Shown here: one piece after another, positions 8,725-18,200 of the stretch
Layout of the letters: every line of letters begins with the position of its first letter
How positions within the stretch are numbered: position 1 is the stretch's first letter
DNA from: Lachnospiraceae bacterium 3-1
Lineage (GTDB): Bacteria; Bacillota; Clostridia; Lachnospirales; Lachnospiraceae
Direction: 5' to 3'
NCBI GenBank assembly: GCA_000403255.2
Contig: KE159594.1
Coordinates: forward strand, 248,001 to 312,000
Length of the DNA: 64,000 bases
Translations under genes and position numbers: made by a program
Notes under the pieces: model-generated
The model's input: only the letters and a program-made list of their open reading frames with translations
Databases searched by the model: none
What the model was told of the DNA's origin: nothing

Positions 8725-10067
8725 GCTTCGAATATTATCTTTTTTCTTTTTACCTATTCTGCTATGCAGGATATGCATGGGTAACAGAACATTCTACCAA
8801 AAAATATCTCAACTGTGGGAAACATAATGGAAAGATATTCACCCTACTCCTGTTTCTCACCTACATAGTTGGAAATGCCATCTGCCTTTTCGTTTCCTAT
8901 CCAGTAGGAATATTATTGTCCCACATCACTATTTTTGTGTTAACCCTTGTACTGTTTCAAGCAGAAACAGAAAAAAAGCTATTAACAGCCGCCATATTCC
9001 TTGGATGTATGAGGTTAACAAACCAGTTCCTGAGTTCTTTTGTCTATTTCCTGCTGCTATTGTACTCCTATGGAATGGAAAAAGATCCTACTACTGTCTA
9101 CAGTGTTAAAACCGAATATTTTATTCTAATTCTGCAGCTTGTAGGATATACAGTGGTTATTCATTTCTTGGAAAAACCCTTGCTATCTATATTAAACGGA
9201 AAAGTAAAAAAATGGTATCTTATGTCGGCAATTCCCATAATCATTCTGACCGTCGTACAAGACATTGCAGAATGGGCTGCTACAAAAGGAATTATGTTTC
9301 GGGGAGAAGACCGTTGGAATCTTTCTTATAACCAGCTTTTCAGCTACGGCACCAATTTGCTTCTTGCCCTTCTTTGCATGTGCATCGAATATTTTTATAT
9401 TTTAGGCATGGACCGAATTTACATGGAGCAAAAACGCAAGGAACAATATCAAGCAAAAGTTGAAGTTTACAACATGTTGGAAGAGCAATACAGGAAAATG
9501 GAGCGTCTTCGACATGATATGAAAAATCATATCATAGGGCTTTACGCCTTACTAGAACAGAAAGAATGGGAAAAAATGAAGGATTACCTCCAGCAAATGG
9601 CAATAACCGGAGCCTTTGACAAAAGTGAAGATACCACTGGAAATCAGGTGGTGGATGCCCTGCTTTATCAGAAGAGAAAAGAAGCCAAAAAGAACAAAAT
9701 CCAATGGGAGGTTGACCTACAAATACCGAAAAAATGCGGAATTGAAGATTTTGATTTCTGTGTGCTCATCGGGAATATTTTAGACAATGCCATCGAAGCC
9801 TGCAACAAATTAGGAGAAAGCCCTGAAAAATTTATCTCTATACATTCCGATATCCAAAAAAGCTTCTTTTTGTTGGAAGTAAAAAACAGCACAAGCCTCA
9901 AGGATATGGGGCCCGTCATATACACGGACAAATCAAAGCAACTGCGTCATGGCATTGGGCTTTTGAATGTTCTGGAAACATCACAGAAATACAATGGAAC
10001 CATAGAAACAGAACTAAAACATCGGGTATTTACTATTTCTGTGCTGCTGCCCATACCAAAGCTGTAA
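8721..10067 (+). CDS. GHKL-domain sensor histidine kinase (AgrC/ComD-like)
   Basis: 448 residues from ATG 8721, with GGAGG six bases upstream and overlapping the regulator's TGA. About six or seven membrane helices (residues 1-250) are followed by a coiled linker, a phospho-acceptor segment LRHDMKNHIIGLY, the N-box NILDNAIEAC and G-box HGIGLLNV of the GHKL ATPase. It senses through the membrane domain and phosphorylates the LytTR regulator. A peptide ligand is typical for this family, but none is encoded here. Confidence 0.92.
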   Translation: MSFEYYLFSFYLFCYAGYAWVTEHSTKKYLNCGKHNGKIFTLLLFLTYIVGNAICLFVSYPVGILLSHITIFVLTLVLFQAETEKKLLTAAIFLGCMRLTNQFLSSFVYFLLLLYSYGMEKDPTTVYSVKTEYFILILQLVGYTVVIHFLEKPLLSILNGKVKKWYLMSAIPIIILTVVQDIAEWAATKGIMFRGEDRWNLSYNQLFSYGTNLLLALLCMCIEYFYILGMDRIYMEQKRKEQYQAKVEVYNMLEEQYRKMERLRHDMKNHIIGLYALLEQKEWEKMKDYLQQMAITGAFDKSEDTTGNQVVDALLYQKRKEAKKNKIQWEVDLQIPKKCGIEDFDFCVLIGNILDNAIEACNKLGESPEKFISIHSDIQKSFFLLEVKNSTSLKDMGPVIYTDKSKQLRHGIGLLNVLETSQKYNGTIETELKHRVFTISVLLPIPKL

Positions 10068-10198
10068 ATGAGCTATTCTAATTCTTTGCCGTCTTCCTCA
10101 TGTTACATCAAACAATCCTTTTGAGACAAAAAGCTAACGGCTCCTCCTGCTATTGGCGAAAAAAGATATACAATAACAATACAGAAAGGAGACTCCAT

Positions 10199-10684
10199 AT
10201 GCATATAAAAACTATGGAAGGGCTGACTGGAGCCAATACAAACTACAATCTGTTAAAAGTCCCATTCCGGGTGTATAAAGACGCCCGAAGAAGAGGGGAT
10301 ATGGCAGTCATGGAACGCGCTATGAATTATGCTTCAGACTTTGCTGGAAAAGTCCAAGAATACCAAACAGAAGCAGAGGAAGGAATGGAAGAGGATTCCA
10401 AAGAGGCAAAAGAACACGAAAAGTTAACATTAGAAAAAGCAATCGAAAAACGCAAAGAGGAGCAGGAGAAACAGGAAGAAGAAATGCAAGAAGATACTGC
10501 TCCTAAAGCAGATACCCTTGAAATCAGCGAAACGGGAAAGGCATTTGCAAAACAAGAGACAGTCCAACAACCAGAACTATTTGGGAACAAACCAGCCATA
10601 TCAAAGGAGCCAACATTCTATTCAAATACAGGGATAGCAGAACCTATTGGGAAAATAGGAGGAATCCTTCACATAACCGTTTAA
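10199..10684 (+). CDS. Small highly charged protein of unknown function
   Basis: 161 residues from ATG 10199 behind AGAAAGGAG. No family recognised. The first 60 residues look folded (MHIKTMEGLTGANTNYN, RVYKDARRRGDMAVMERAM); the middle, about residues 65-110, is a Glu/Lys-rich probable coiled coil or disordered linker; the tail is low complexity with PELFGNKPAI. It lies about 130 bp after the kinase on the same strand and may be co-transcribed. No signal peptide or membrane segment. Confidence 0.7.
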   Translation: MHIKTMEGLTGANTNYNLLKVPFRVYKDARRRGDMAVMERAMNYASDFAGKVQEYQTEAEEGMEEDSKEAKEHEKLTLEKAIEKRKEEQEKQEEEMQEDTAPKADTLEISETGKAFAKQETVQQPELFGNKPAISKEPTFYSNTGIAEPIGKIGGILHITV

Positions 10685-10736
10685 ATGAAAGATTCCAGCC
10701 CCATATGAGCAGCCAGCCGACTCCACTCACCAAGAT

Positions 10737-11975
10737 TCATTTTTTCAAACTCCCATGAAGATTTTCCCATGTTTCCAATAATTCTTCTCTATGTAACTGA
10801 TACCACTTTGTAATCTCCGATATCATATGGGGCTGCCATTTCTTTTTTCCCCTTGCGTACATCTGACCATTGCTTAACAAAAATACACCCGAGCGCTCAT
10901 TGCTGGAAACATGGAAATGGGGCGGATGAAAATCAAACTCATTCGCCCGAATTTCTATCATATATTTCTGCCCGACTCTCCAGGTTTTTATCTGCGGTTC
11001 TCTGTCCCACCAATGAAGGTGAAAAATATTATCCAGCTCATATTCCTGTTCTTGGTTCCTGTACTGGAACACAAGGGGAAGCTTCTCCTTTTTATACTCT
11101 TTATGCAGAAAAGATACGATTCTGCCCTCCATCTCTGCTGCTCTTAAAAAGCAATTTACTGTTTCAAATTTTTTGCAATACCCTGAATCAAACCGATATT
11201 CTTTGATCTGAATCTCCAGCTCCTTCTCAGGTTCCCAAAAAGGCTCCTCATACGCCAGCCTGGTCAATTGTATTTTAAAGGCTGCATATTCACCGGAACG
11301 CTCATTTTTCTTTTGGGGAATCTTTCCCAAAGTAATTCCATTGCAGATTTCCGACTGCCAGAAGGTATCCTTCTTCCAAATAACATTCCCCTTTCCTTCA
11401 CGTATTTTTTTCAAAACCGGCAACGTACATTCCCGCAAGGAAGTATAAAATTCAATCGGCTTCCCTTCATTTCTAAGCAGATAAGCCATTGCAAATTCTC
11501 CACCTATGCCAAATCCACTCTCTTCCAATATATTTTTTTCGTAAATATCCCTGGCGCCAATTCTTTGGCATGAAAGATAATGGAACCCGATTCCTTCCAT
11601 CAAACCGCTGGACTGGCCTTCATCATAGTAATAATCATCCGCCGCCATATAATGTGTATTTATTTTATAGGTATCCTCCTCTTTGTTCTCCTCAAACTCA
11701 ATCCAGGCAGACTTCTCTTTCCCCTGTTCCCATATCTCTATTCGAATGGCATCCTTTGGCATATAATGATTCCTGACTTCCCGAAATTCTCCTAGTGAAA
11801 CCAGCTTACCGTTTAATCCATCTTCGTTCCTCCCATTCTGCGCCATCAATAGCAACGCCTGCAAAAAAGTTGATTTTCCAGAAGAGTTCGTACCCACGAA
11901 TACATTCAGCCAGGAACACTTCACCTGCAAATTTTTCATAGATTTCAATGCTCTTACATAAACTTTTTCAATCAT
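10737..11975 (-). CDS. AAA/ABC-type ATPase N-terminus joined to a DUF4160-like C-terminus
   Basis: 412 residues from ATG 11975, behind GAGGAG and overlapping the upstream DUF262 gene by 8 bp. The N-terminus is like DUF3696/AAA ATPases: Walker A GTNSSGKST at residues 28-36 and a later YLSCQRIGARD segment. I cannot find the family's signature motif or Walker B/His-switch block. The last 63 residues (from 350) instead match DUF4160: HPPHFHV, a short beta stretch, then ITKWYQLHREELLETW. It may be a domain swap, a deletion product or a regulatory ATPase. The tight overlap with DUF262 argues for joint function. Confidence 0.75.
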   Translation of the reverse strand: MIEKVYVRALKSMKNLQVKCSWLNVFVGTNSSGKSTFLQALLLMAQNGRNEDGLNGKLVSLGEFREVRNHYMPKDAIRIEIWEQGKEKSAWIEFEENKEEDTYKINTHYMAADDYYYDEGQSSGLMEGIGFHYLSCQRIGARDIYEKNILEESGFGIGGEFAMAYLLRNEGKPIEFYTSLRECTLPVLKKIREGKGNVIWKKDTFWQSEICNGITLGKIPQKKNERSGEYAAFKIQLTRLAYEEPFWEPEKELEIQIKEYRFDSGYCKKFETVNCFLRAAEMEGRIVSFLHKEYKKEKLPLVFQYRNQEQEYELDNIFHLHWWDREPQIKTWRVGQKYMIEIRANEFDFHPPHFHVSSNERSGVFLLSNGQMYARGKKKWQPHMISEITKWYQLHREELLETWENLHGSLKK

Positions 11976-13122
11976 GACAAATCTCCTCAAAGAAACGCTC
12001 CGCCCATCGAAGTCTACCATATACCTTATCTGTCTGTTCTCTGTCGTTCCCGATATATTCCAAAAACTCCTGGTTGGTAATTACATCATAGAAAGCTGAT
12101 TTTGCCTTCTGTGGATCTACAGACAAGTTCTTTTCCCATATCAATGACATAACATATAAAGTAATTTCAAAGAGATTCATGTTGATTGGATTTGAACTGT
12201 TCAATTCCCTTCGAAACGCGCCTTTTCCTAAAATTGCTTCCGTCTGAATGAGACACTGGATGATCATTTCGCGAAGCCTGTCTAACTCTTTTTTGGAAGT
12301 ATGATTTAATTGTGTTAAGGTTGTCTCTATTAAATCATCCAGATTCCCATTATATTCATATGGTTTTCCCTCTTTTTTCAGATAATCATGGAATAGCAAA
12401 TAAAATGATAAAAATCTTGTCACCAGATAAGCCCCTTGCATTCGGCTATCCTTACTGTGTTCAATCCCAGTCGCCCCAGCAAATGCTTCTGTTTTGGTAA
12501 TCTCTGCAATCATATCCAATCCCTCGCCATGGTACAGCGCATTCCTGATTTCCTGTTTATTCAGCAATGTTCCTCCTCGGTTTACCCGGTCAAAAATATC
12601 AAACAATATCTTATCTGGCGTGGGCGGTAGAATCACATGGGAATAAATTTGATAATCCTCTAACTGAGACTGGTATATTCCCAATTCACCAGTTAAATCC
12701 TTAAACTTTTTTCCATTTAAAAACTTCAATATTTTCAATGATTTCAATGAAAATTTATTATTCAAATAATCAAATAATACTGACAGCCTTTGTGTTCCAT
12801 CTACCACAACATATGTAGCATTGTCCTGTTGTTTAAAATAAAAAACCGATAGAGGAAGACCCATGAATATACTCTCGATCAGCTCATATTTCTGCCTTCC
12901 CTTCCAAACTTCATTTCTCTGAAAAGATATCTCCAGGATCAATTGTCCCTTTTGATATTTACGGTAAAGCTCATAAACCGAAAAATCCTTTTTATTCACC
13001 CTGACGGATGCAAAGAGCGGTTTTTCCCCTTCTCCTGTATACTCTAAATCTTCCAGCTCCTCTACATTTTCTATGAAAATCTTCTCTTCCTCAGAAGCTC
13101 TGTTTCTCATATCTTTTTCCAT
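11968..13122 (-). CDS. DUF262 (GmrS/ParB-like) protein
   Basis: 384 residues from ATG 13122, with GGAGG seven bases upstream. The DUF262 fold is marked by ISFQRNEVWKGRQKYELIESIFMGLPL and the catalytic-type motif VVDGTQRL, a variant of DGQQR. DUF262 proteins include type IV restriction subunits (GmrSD) and Ssp/Brx-type defence enzymes that use this motif for NTP or nucleic-acid chemistry. No DUF1524/HNH nuclease domain follows, so any nuclease would have to be elsewhere. Translationally coupled to the ATPase; the pair looks like a compact defence-type cassette. Function is inference. Confidence 0.82.
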   Translation of the reverse strand: MEKDMRNRASEEEKIFIENVEELEDLEYTGEGEKPLFASVRVNKKDFSVYELYRKYQKGQLILEISFQRNEVWKGRQKYELIESIFMGLPLSVFYFKQQDNATYVVVDGTQRLSVLFDYLNNKFSLKSLKILKFLNGKKFKDLTGELGIYQSQLEDYQIYSHVILPPTPDKILFDIFDRVNRGGTLLNKQEIRNALYHGEGLDMIAEITKTEAFAGATGIEHSKDSRMQGAYLVTRFLSFYLLFHDYLKKEGKPYEYNGNLDDLIETTLTQLNHTSKKELDRLREMIIQCLIQTEAILGKGAFRRELNSSNPINMNLFEITLYVMSLIWEKNLSVDPQKAKSAFYDVITNQEFLEYIGNDREQTDKVYGRLRWAERFFEEICHD

Positions 13123-13179
13123 CCTGGCGCCTCCATATGATTCTATCCTCCCTATGAATCTTTTGCTGTCTTGTTCTTT

Positions 13180-14685
13180 TTATCTTTTCTCCTGAAATCC
13201 CGTCATATTGAAGGAACCGTCCCGTAACACCACAAGCCCTATCGTTCCCACATGATCGGTAAACCTGCGAAACAAACCAGGCTCTATTTCATCTTTAAAA
13301 TATCCCACAATTTCTCCCTGATATACAAAATGTCCCTCATCCTCATCATACGACAACCCAAATTTCTCATACTCTGGAAATTCCTTACTATGGCAAATAT
13401 TCTGGTAAAGCTCCAAAAGTCCTGTTTCCTCCTCTGCTTCATATACAATCTCAGAATCCAAATCCCATTCCTTGGAAATTTCTGAGGGATCTTTTTTAGG
13501 CACCGGAAGAAAAATCATACCGCCACTGATTTCTCTCAAATCTGCCACCTTCTCAGTTCTTACTACCTGCGTGTCTATGGGCGCCTGTTCCTTCTCCACC
13601 GCTACATAATCTTCTCTGGTATCTTTGGTATCTTTTTGAAGCCCAGAAGCAACAAACAAAACAATCACAAAAATCACCAGGATTCCTGCTCTTGTCACTG
13701 CTCCAATCGTAATTTTTTTATTTTTCATAATCGCAACAATCCTTTCTTCCATTGCATCCTTGCCAAATCCGTTTCCCACTGAACCACGAACCATTCGCCC
13801 GAACAAACGACAGGCTGGGCAAGATGCCAATTCCGTGTTTCTTTCCGCCAAGCTAATCAGGGAAAGAGCGTAAGCAGCTTTGTTCTCCTTTCCAAAATAC
13901 TGTAAAACACCCTCATCACAAGCCAATTCTATATCCTGATTTGCTAGAACATTCATCCCCCACACCAGTGGATTCCACCAGTGGATACACACCGAAATCA
14001 CAAACAATAGTTTCCTTGCCACATCAAATCTTTGGATATGGACCATCTCATGGGTAATCACAAACGGAATCTGCTGGGGATTTTCCCACTTTACCCCTTT
14101 TGGAAGTAAAATTACCGGATGCAGTATCCCATAAGTCATAGGCGTTGAAATCAAATCTGACTGACGTACCTTCACCTTGCGCCTCAGCGGAAAAGAAGCC
14201 ACCCATTCCCAAACAGCACAATCTTCTACTGGCAATGCCATTTGAAATTTGCCATAATATTTCACATAGGTAAACAAATAAAAACCTGCACACAACAACA
14301 TTCCACCAAAATAAATCACCGTCCAAACCGAAACAGCATCCTGTAATCCCAGTGACTTCCATATCGTTTGAAAATTCTGCTCCTGGTTCTTTTCTTCATT
14401 TCCCATTTTCTCCTGCACAAAGGATTCTTCATCTCTTGTTGCATATTCCTGTATCCAATCTTTTGCACTGCTTCCTGTATATTCCTGCATCCAATTTTCT
14501 ATTTGCAACCATGTATGGATACTCCAGGGATCATTCACCGACACTGGAACCAAAAGCCTTACCAACGCCACCATCCATAAAATTACAAATGTCCGTTTGG
14601 GCACCTTATTCCGAAACAGCCCACGAAGTACGAAAATAGCTAGAATCAGAATCCCCCCAGAAATACTCATCTCCCATAACTTCAC
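13180..14685 (-). CDS. BlaR1-type M56 antirepressor metallopeptidase
   Basis: 501 residues starting at GTG 14685 (AGGTGAT upstream), 11 bp after blaI. Several N-terminal helices, then the M56 zinc peptidase core with VITHEMVHIQRFD (HExxH type) and a later EL-AC segment (DIELACDEGVL), another membrane helix near residue 335, and an external C-terminal domain without recognisable penicillin-binding motifs. In the BlaR1 family the sensor cleaves or triggers loss of the paired BlaI repressor. With no beta-lactamase adjacent, the signal and target genes are unknown. Confidence 0.88.
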   Translation of the reverse strand: MKLWEMSISGGILILAIFVLRGLFRNKVPKRTFVILWMVALVRLLVPVSVNDPWSIHTWLQIENWMQEYTGSSAKDWIQEYATRDEESFVQEKMGNEEKNQEQNFQTIWKSLGLQDAVSVWTVIYFGGMLLCAGFYLFTYVKYYGKFQMALPVEDCAVWEWVASFPLRRKVKVRQSDLISTPMTYGILHPVILLPKGVKWENPQQIPFVITHEMVHIQRFDVARKLLFVISVCIHWWNPLVWGMNVLANQDIELACDEGVLQYFGKENKAAYALSLISLAERNTELASCPACRLFGRMVRGSVGNGFGKDAMEERIVAIMKNKKITIGAVTRAGILVIFVIVLFVASGLQKDTKDTREDYVAVEKEQAPIDTQVVRTEKVADLREISGGMIFLPVPKKDPSEISKEWDLDSEIVYEAEEETGLLELYQNICHSKEFPEYEKFGLSYDEDEGHFVYQGEIVGYFKDEIEPGLFRRFTDHVGTIGLVVLRDGSFNMTGFQEKR

Positions 14686-14696
14686 TTGTCATCACC

Positions 14697-15056
14697 TCAT
14701 TCCAGCTCTTCTACCATTCGTTTCAATCTGTCAATCTGTTCCGATGACAATTTCTTCCTGCTTAACAAAGCCGCAAATAATTGCTCCGCTGATCCATCAT
14801 AGATCTTATTAATCAACTCCTCTGTTTGCGCCTCCTGGACTTCCTCCTTAGGAATCAGGGCATGACACATAAACTTAGGCTCAAAACGTTCAATCGCTCC
14901 CTTTTTGATACATCTTTTAATCAAAGTATACGTAGTATTCTTGTTCCATCCCACCTCTTCCTTTAATACATCTGAGATATATTTGGCAGTAGCATCTCCC
15001 TCCCGCCACAACACATCCATTACTTTCAATTCTGAATCAAACAATTTCATATCCAT
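14697..15056 (-). CDS. BlaI/MecI/CopY-family repressor
   Basis: About 119 residues. The start is ambiguous between ATG 15056 (GGGAGG four bases upstream) and ATG 15050. Winged helix is typical: FDSELKVMDVLWREGDATAKYISDVL, then GWNKNTTYTLIKRCIKKGAIER, the DNA-recognition and wing region, and a C-terminal dimerisation helix with AALLSRKKLS. It should bind the two palindromes at its own promoter and be relieved by the neighbouring M56 protease. Confidence 0.92.
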   Translation of the reverse strand: MDMKLFDSELKVMDVLWREGDATAKYISDVLKEEVGWNKNTTYTLIKRCIKKGAIERFEPKFMCHALIPKEEVQEAQTEELINKIYDGSAEQLFAALLSRKKLSSEQIDRLKRMVEELE

Positions 15057-15120
15057 GATACCTCCCATTACCCTAAGCCGCCTTGTGTATAAACTTTCAC
15101 TTTTTTCTATACTTCATAAA

Positions 15121-15173
15121 ACTACTATAGTAGTCTATAATCTTATACTACCATAGTAGTTTTTCTTTGTCAA
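15121..15173 (-). promoter_or_regulatory. blaI-blaR1 promoter with two BlaI operators
   Basis: Minus-strand promoter: TTGACA (15168-15173), 17-bp spacer, TAGTAT (15145-15150). Operator 1 is a perfect 14-bp palindrome ACTACTATAGTAGT (15121-15134) over the expected start point. Operator 2, ACTACCATAGTAGT (15147-15160), lies between the promoter boxes. They are 26 bp centre to centre. The TACTA...TAGTA dyads match the BlaI/MecI operator class, so the pair should repress itself. Confidence 0.85.
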
Positions 15174-15232
15174 TCATAACCCTAAAGAACGAATATTTCA
15201 TTTTTCATACCTAAAACTGAACATCCAAGATA

Positions 15233-18200
15233 CTACAAATGTTTGCCAGAAAAGAAATTCACAAGAATTTGTTTGATATGGTTATACCGTCTGGCATAGG
15301 AATTTTCCACCCGAAGCAGCTGCAAACCAAACCTTTGACAAATTTCCTGCCGCTGCTGCTCTCGCCGCCTTGCGATTTCCTCTTCCAGATGTTCCCTTCC
15401 CTCTAAGGCAATAGCCAGTACCGGAGATTCCTGGCTCCCCTGCTGCTCATACACCACAAAATCAAACTGTGGGGAATAAAACAGTTCCTCCCAATTTCTT
15501 TCTTCTGGAAGTATTTCCGAAATATCCACACCATGTTGTACTTGAAAACGATTCTGGGACAGCCAGATATTTTCCAATGCATGATTGAGATTTTTTAAAA
15601 ATGCTTCCTCTATGGCTGAACTAAAGGGCTTCACCCCCAAAGCCCTGGAATTGGCTTTCTTCTGGGTTACATGAGATGTTCCATTCAATTTGGCATACTG
15701 CACCAGCTCGTACAGATCATCCTCCCCGTTTTGTAAATGCAGCCGCCCAAGATTCTCCATATCCGACAGGATAATCAATTTGTCCCTGGCTCTTGAGGTA
15801 GCTACATTAATCAGTTCTTTATTATTTTTCAACCATTCATAAGTCCCTGCCTGGGTCTGTGCTGTGAGCGCTGTGGAAAACAAAACAATATCTTTTTCAT
15901 CCCCTTGAAATGCATGGACCGTTCCGCAATCCACATTGGTCAAATGGGCTTTTTGTACCGCTTCCTCCAACAATTTTTTCTGATTGACAAAAGGAGTGAT
16001 AACCCCTATGGTCTTGTCCCTGTTTCTGACCGCATAGTTTATAATTTCCTCCACTTCTCCAGGGGCTGTATTCTTCCCATCGCTTTGACTGCCTTTCACG
16101 TCAATATATAATAAAGGCTCCTGCTCCCTGCTTTCCGTTTTGATGCAGAGCTTTTCATTGTAGTACTTTTTATTGTTAAATCCAATGATTTTCTCATGGC
16201 AGCGGTAATGATAGTGGAGCAAAATTTCATCACTTACCGCATCACAGGCCAGAAAGGTTTTGTAAATAGAATTTTTTCGATAGTCGTACTCATCCGAAAT
16301 ATTATACTTTTTTCTTAATTTCTGATTTACCATCTCTTCTAGCTGAATCACCGGATTCAACTGTTGGGGATCTCCCACCATCATCAGACTGCTGCCCCTA
16401 AGAATGGGCACCAGGGAAACAGCCATATTGCACTGGCTGGCCTCATCCATAATCACCATATCAAACATGGACACAGGCTCCCCCAGCTTATGGGCAGAAA
16501 TACAAGTAGTTGCCACAATGGGGAAAATTTCTTGTAATTTTTTTATATTTTCTCTTTTACCCAGATATTTGGAAAAATCCTCCAGCCTTGTTTTTTTATT
16601 TACATTTTGTATAATTTCCCTTAAATCCTTATGCCTGGGAGAGTCTAATTTTTTAATGTATCTGGCAGAGGTAAAATACAGATATTTTTTCAATTCCTCT
16701 ACATTGTCATCCAAAAGAGAAAATGCTTCTTCTTCAATAAATTCCCATCTTTGTTCTTCTGCTGTCTGGCAGCTCCCAAAACCATTCTTGCCAGAATTTC
16801 TCCCATTGGTACCTCTTATTTTTTCCATCCGCCGTTTTACCTGCTCCATCTGTCTTCCCTGTAAATCTGCCTGAAAGGGAAGCATCTGAAATGACAGCTT
16901 TTGTTCATTCTCATATTCCAGTACCCGGCCAATAGTTTCCTTTCGTTCCTCCAAATCCAACAATTCTTCGTACCTGCGCAACAAACCCGACAGCTTTTTG
17001 GCACGCTCAATTCTGTCATCTCGCTTCCTGTCTAGCGTGGATTCATAGACCTTAATCGTCTGTGTCTGTTCATAGACCGTTCTAATATAATCCAATGCCT
17101 CCTGCATTTTCTCGCGGTTACCCAAGCGCAAAACTGGAAAAGGAATTCTATTATCCTGATATTTCATCCCCAGAAGCTTCTCCACCACCCCGTTGATGGG
17201 ATGATTGTTATAAGAGACAAACAGCACCGTTTTTTCATTGAAAAAGGCAGTGACAATAGTGTTGATAATCGTGCTTGTCTTCCCTGTTCCGGGAGGCCCC
17301 TGAATATATGCAACAGGATATTTCATGGCATTGTTAATGGCCAGCAATTGATCCAGATTCACCTTCTGTTCTGCAAGCACAATCGGATATGCTTTTCTGC
17401 GAATGGGTTTACTTACCATTTCTCCAAAAAAAGCACGAATGGGAGCTGTCACCTCCTCTTTTTGGTACATCTCTATCACAGATTCATATTCCTTGTGCAA
17501 GTCCAGAATAATGTCCATGCCAAGACCAATCATATAAGGCATATCATCTACCCCCAATACCTGTCTGCTATGATTGGTAATACACTCCTTAATCAGCTCC
17601 TGATTTCTTTCAAAATCCTTAAGCAGCTCATACTCCTCTGCATCCAGAAATTTCCGTACATTTTCCTTTACACCATCCAGGGTATATTCGGTACAGATTA
17701 TAATTTCATCCTCTGGGCGCAGAATCCTTTGCTTCACATCCAACTGCAATTTCCGATAAGCCAGTACATACAATCCTCTGGGTGTATGTATGCTAAGGAC
17801 ATTCATGGCAAGCTGCTGTATCTTAAGTTTGCCCTCCCTGGTTCTTTTTTCCTGTGTTTTATACTGGAAATTCTTCACAACCATACGAAACTGTTCTTCA
17901 TTCAATTGATACGCCTCTCCTTGAAAACTTTCCCGATCTAAAAACCGTATCAACTCAAAGTCTGAATAATAAGGCACTGTATCCATCCGGTTACACATTT
18001 CCAGATAATTCAGTATTTTCAGATTCACTGTATGGTCAAATAATTCTTTATATTTATGGGGATTCAAATAAATGTCTTCTACTAATTCTTCATTGATGGG
18101 ACAATAAGAGCCTTCCACAATGCTGGAAGAAAGAATTGAATCAATATAAATCAACTCAAAGGTTTCCGTTGTATACCTGCCAAGATGCAGACCTTCCACC

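Noticed and set aside
17201-17941. 246-codon open frame on the plus strand
   Set aside because: It lies antisense to the helicase gene, whose motifs are intact; composition (His, Phe, Ile-rich) and lack of a ribosome site mark it as a shadow.
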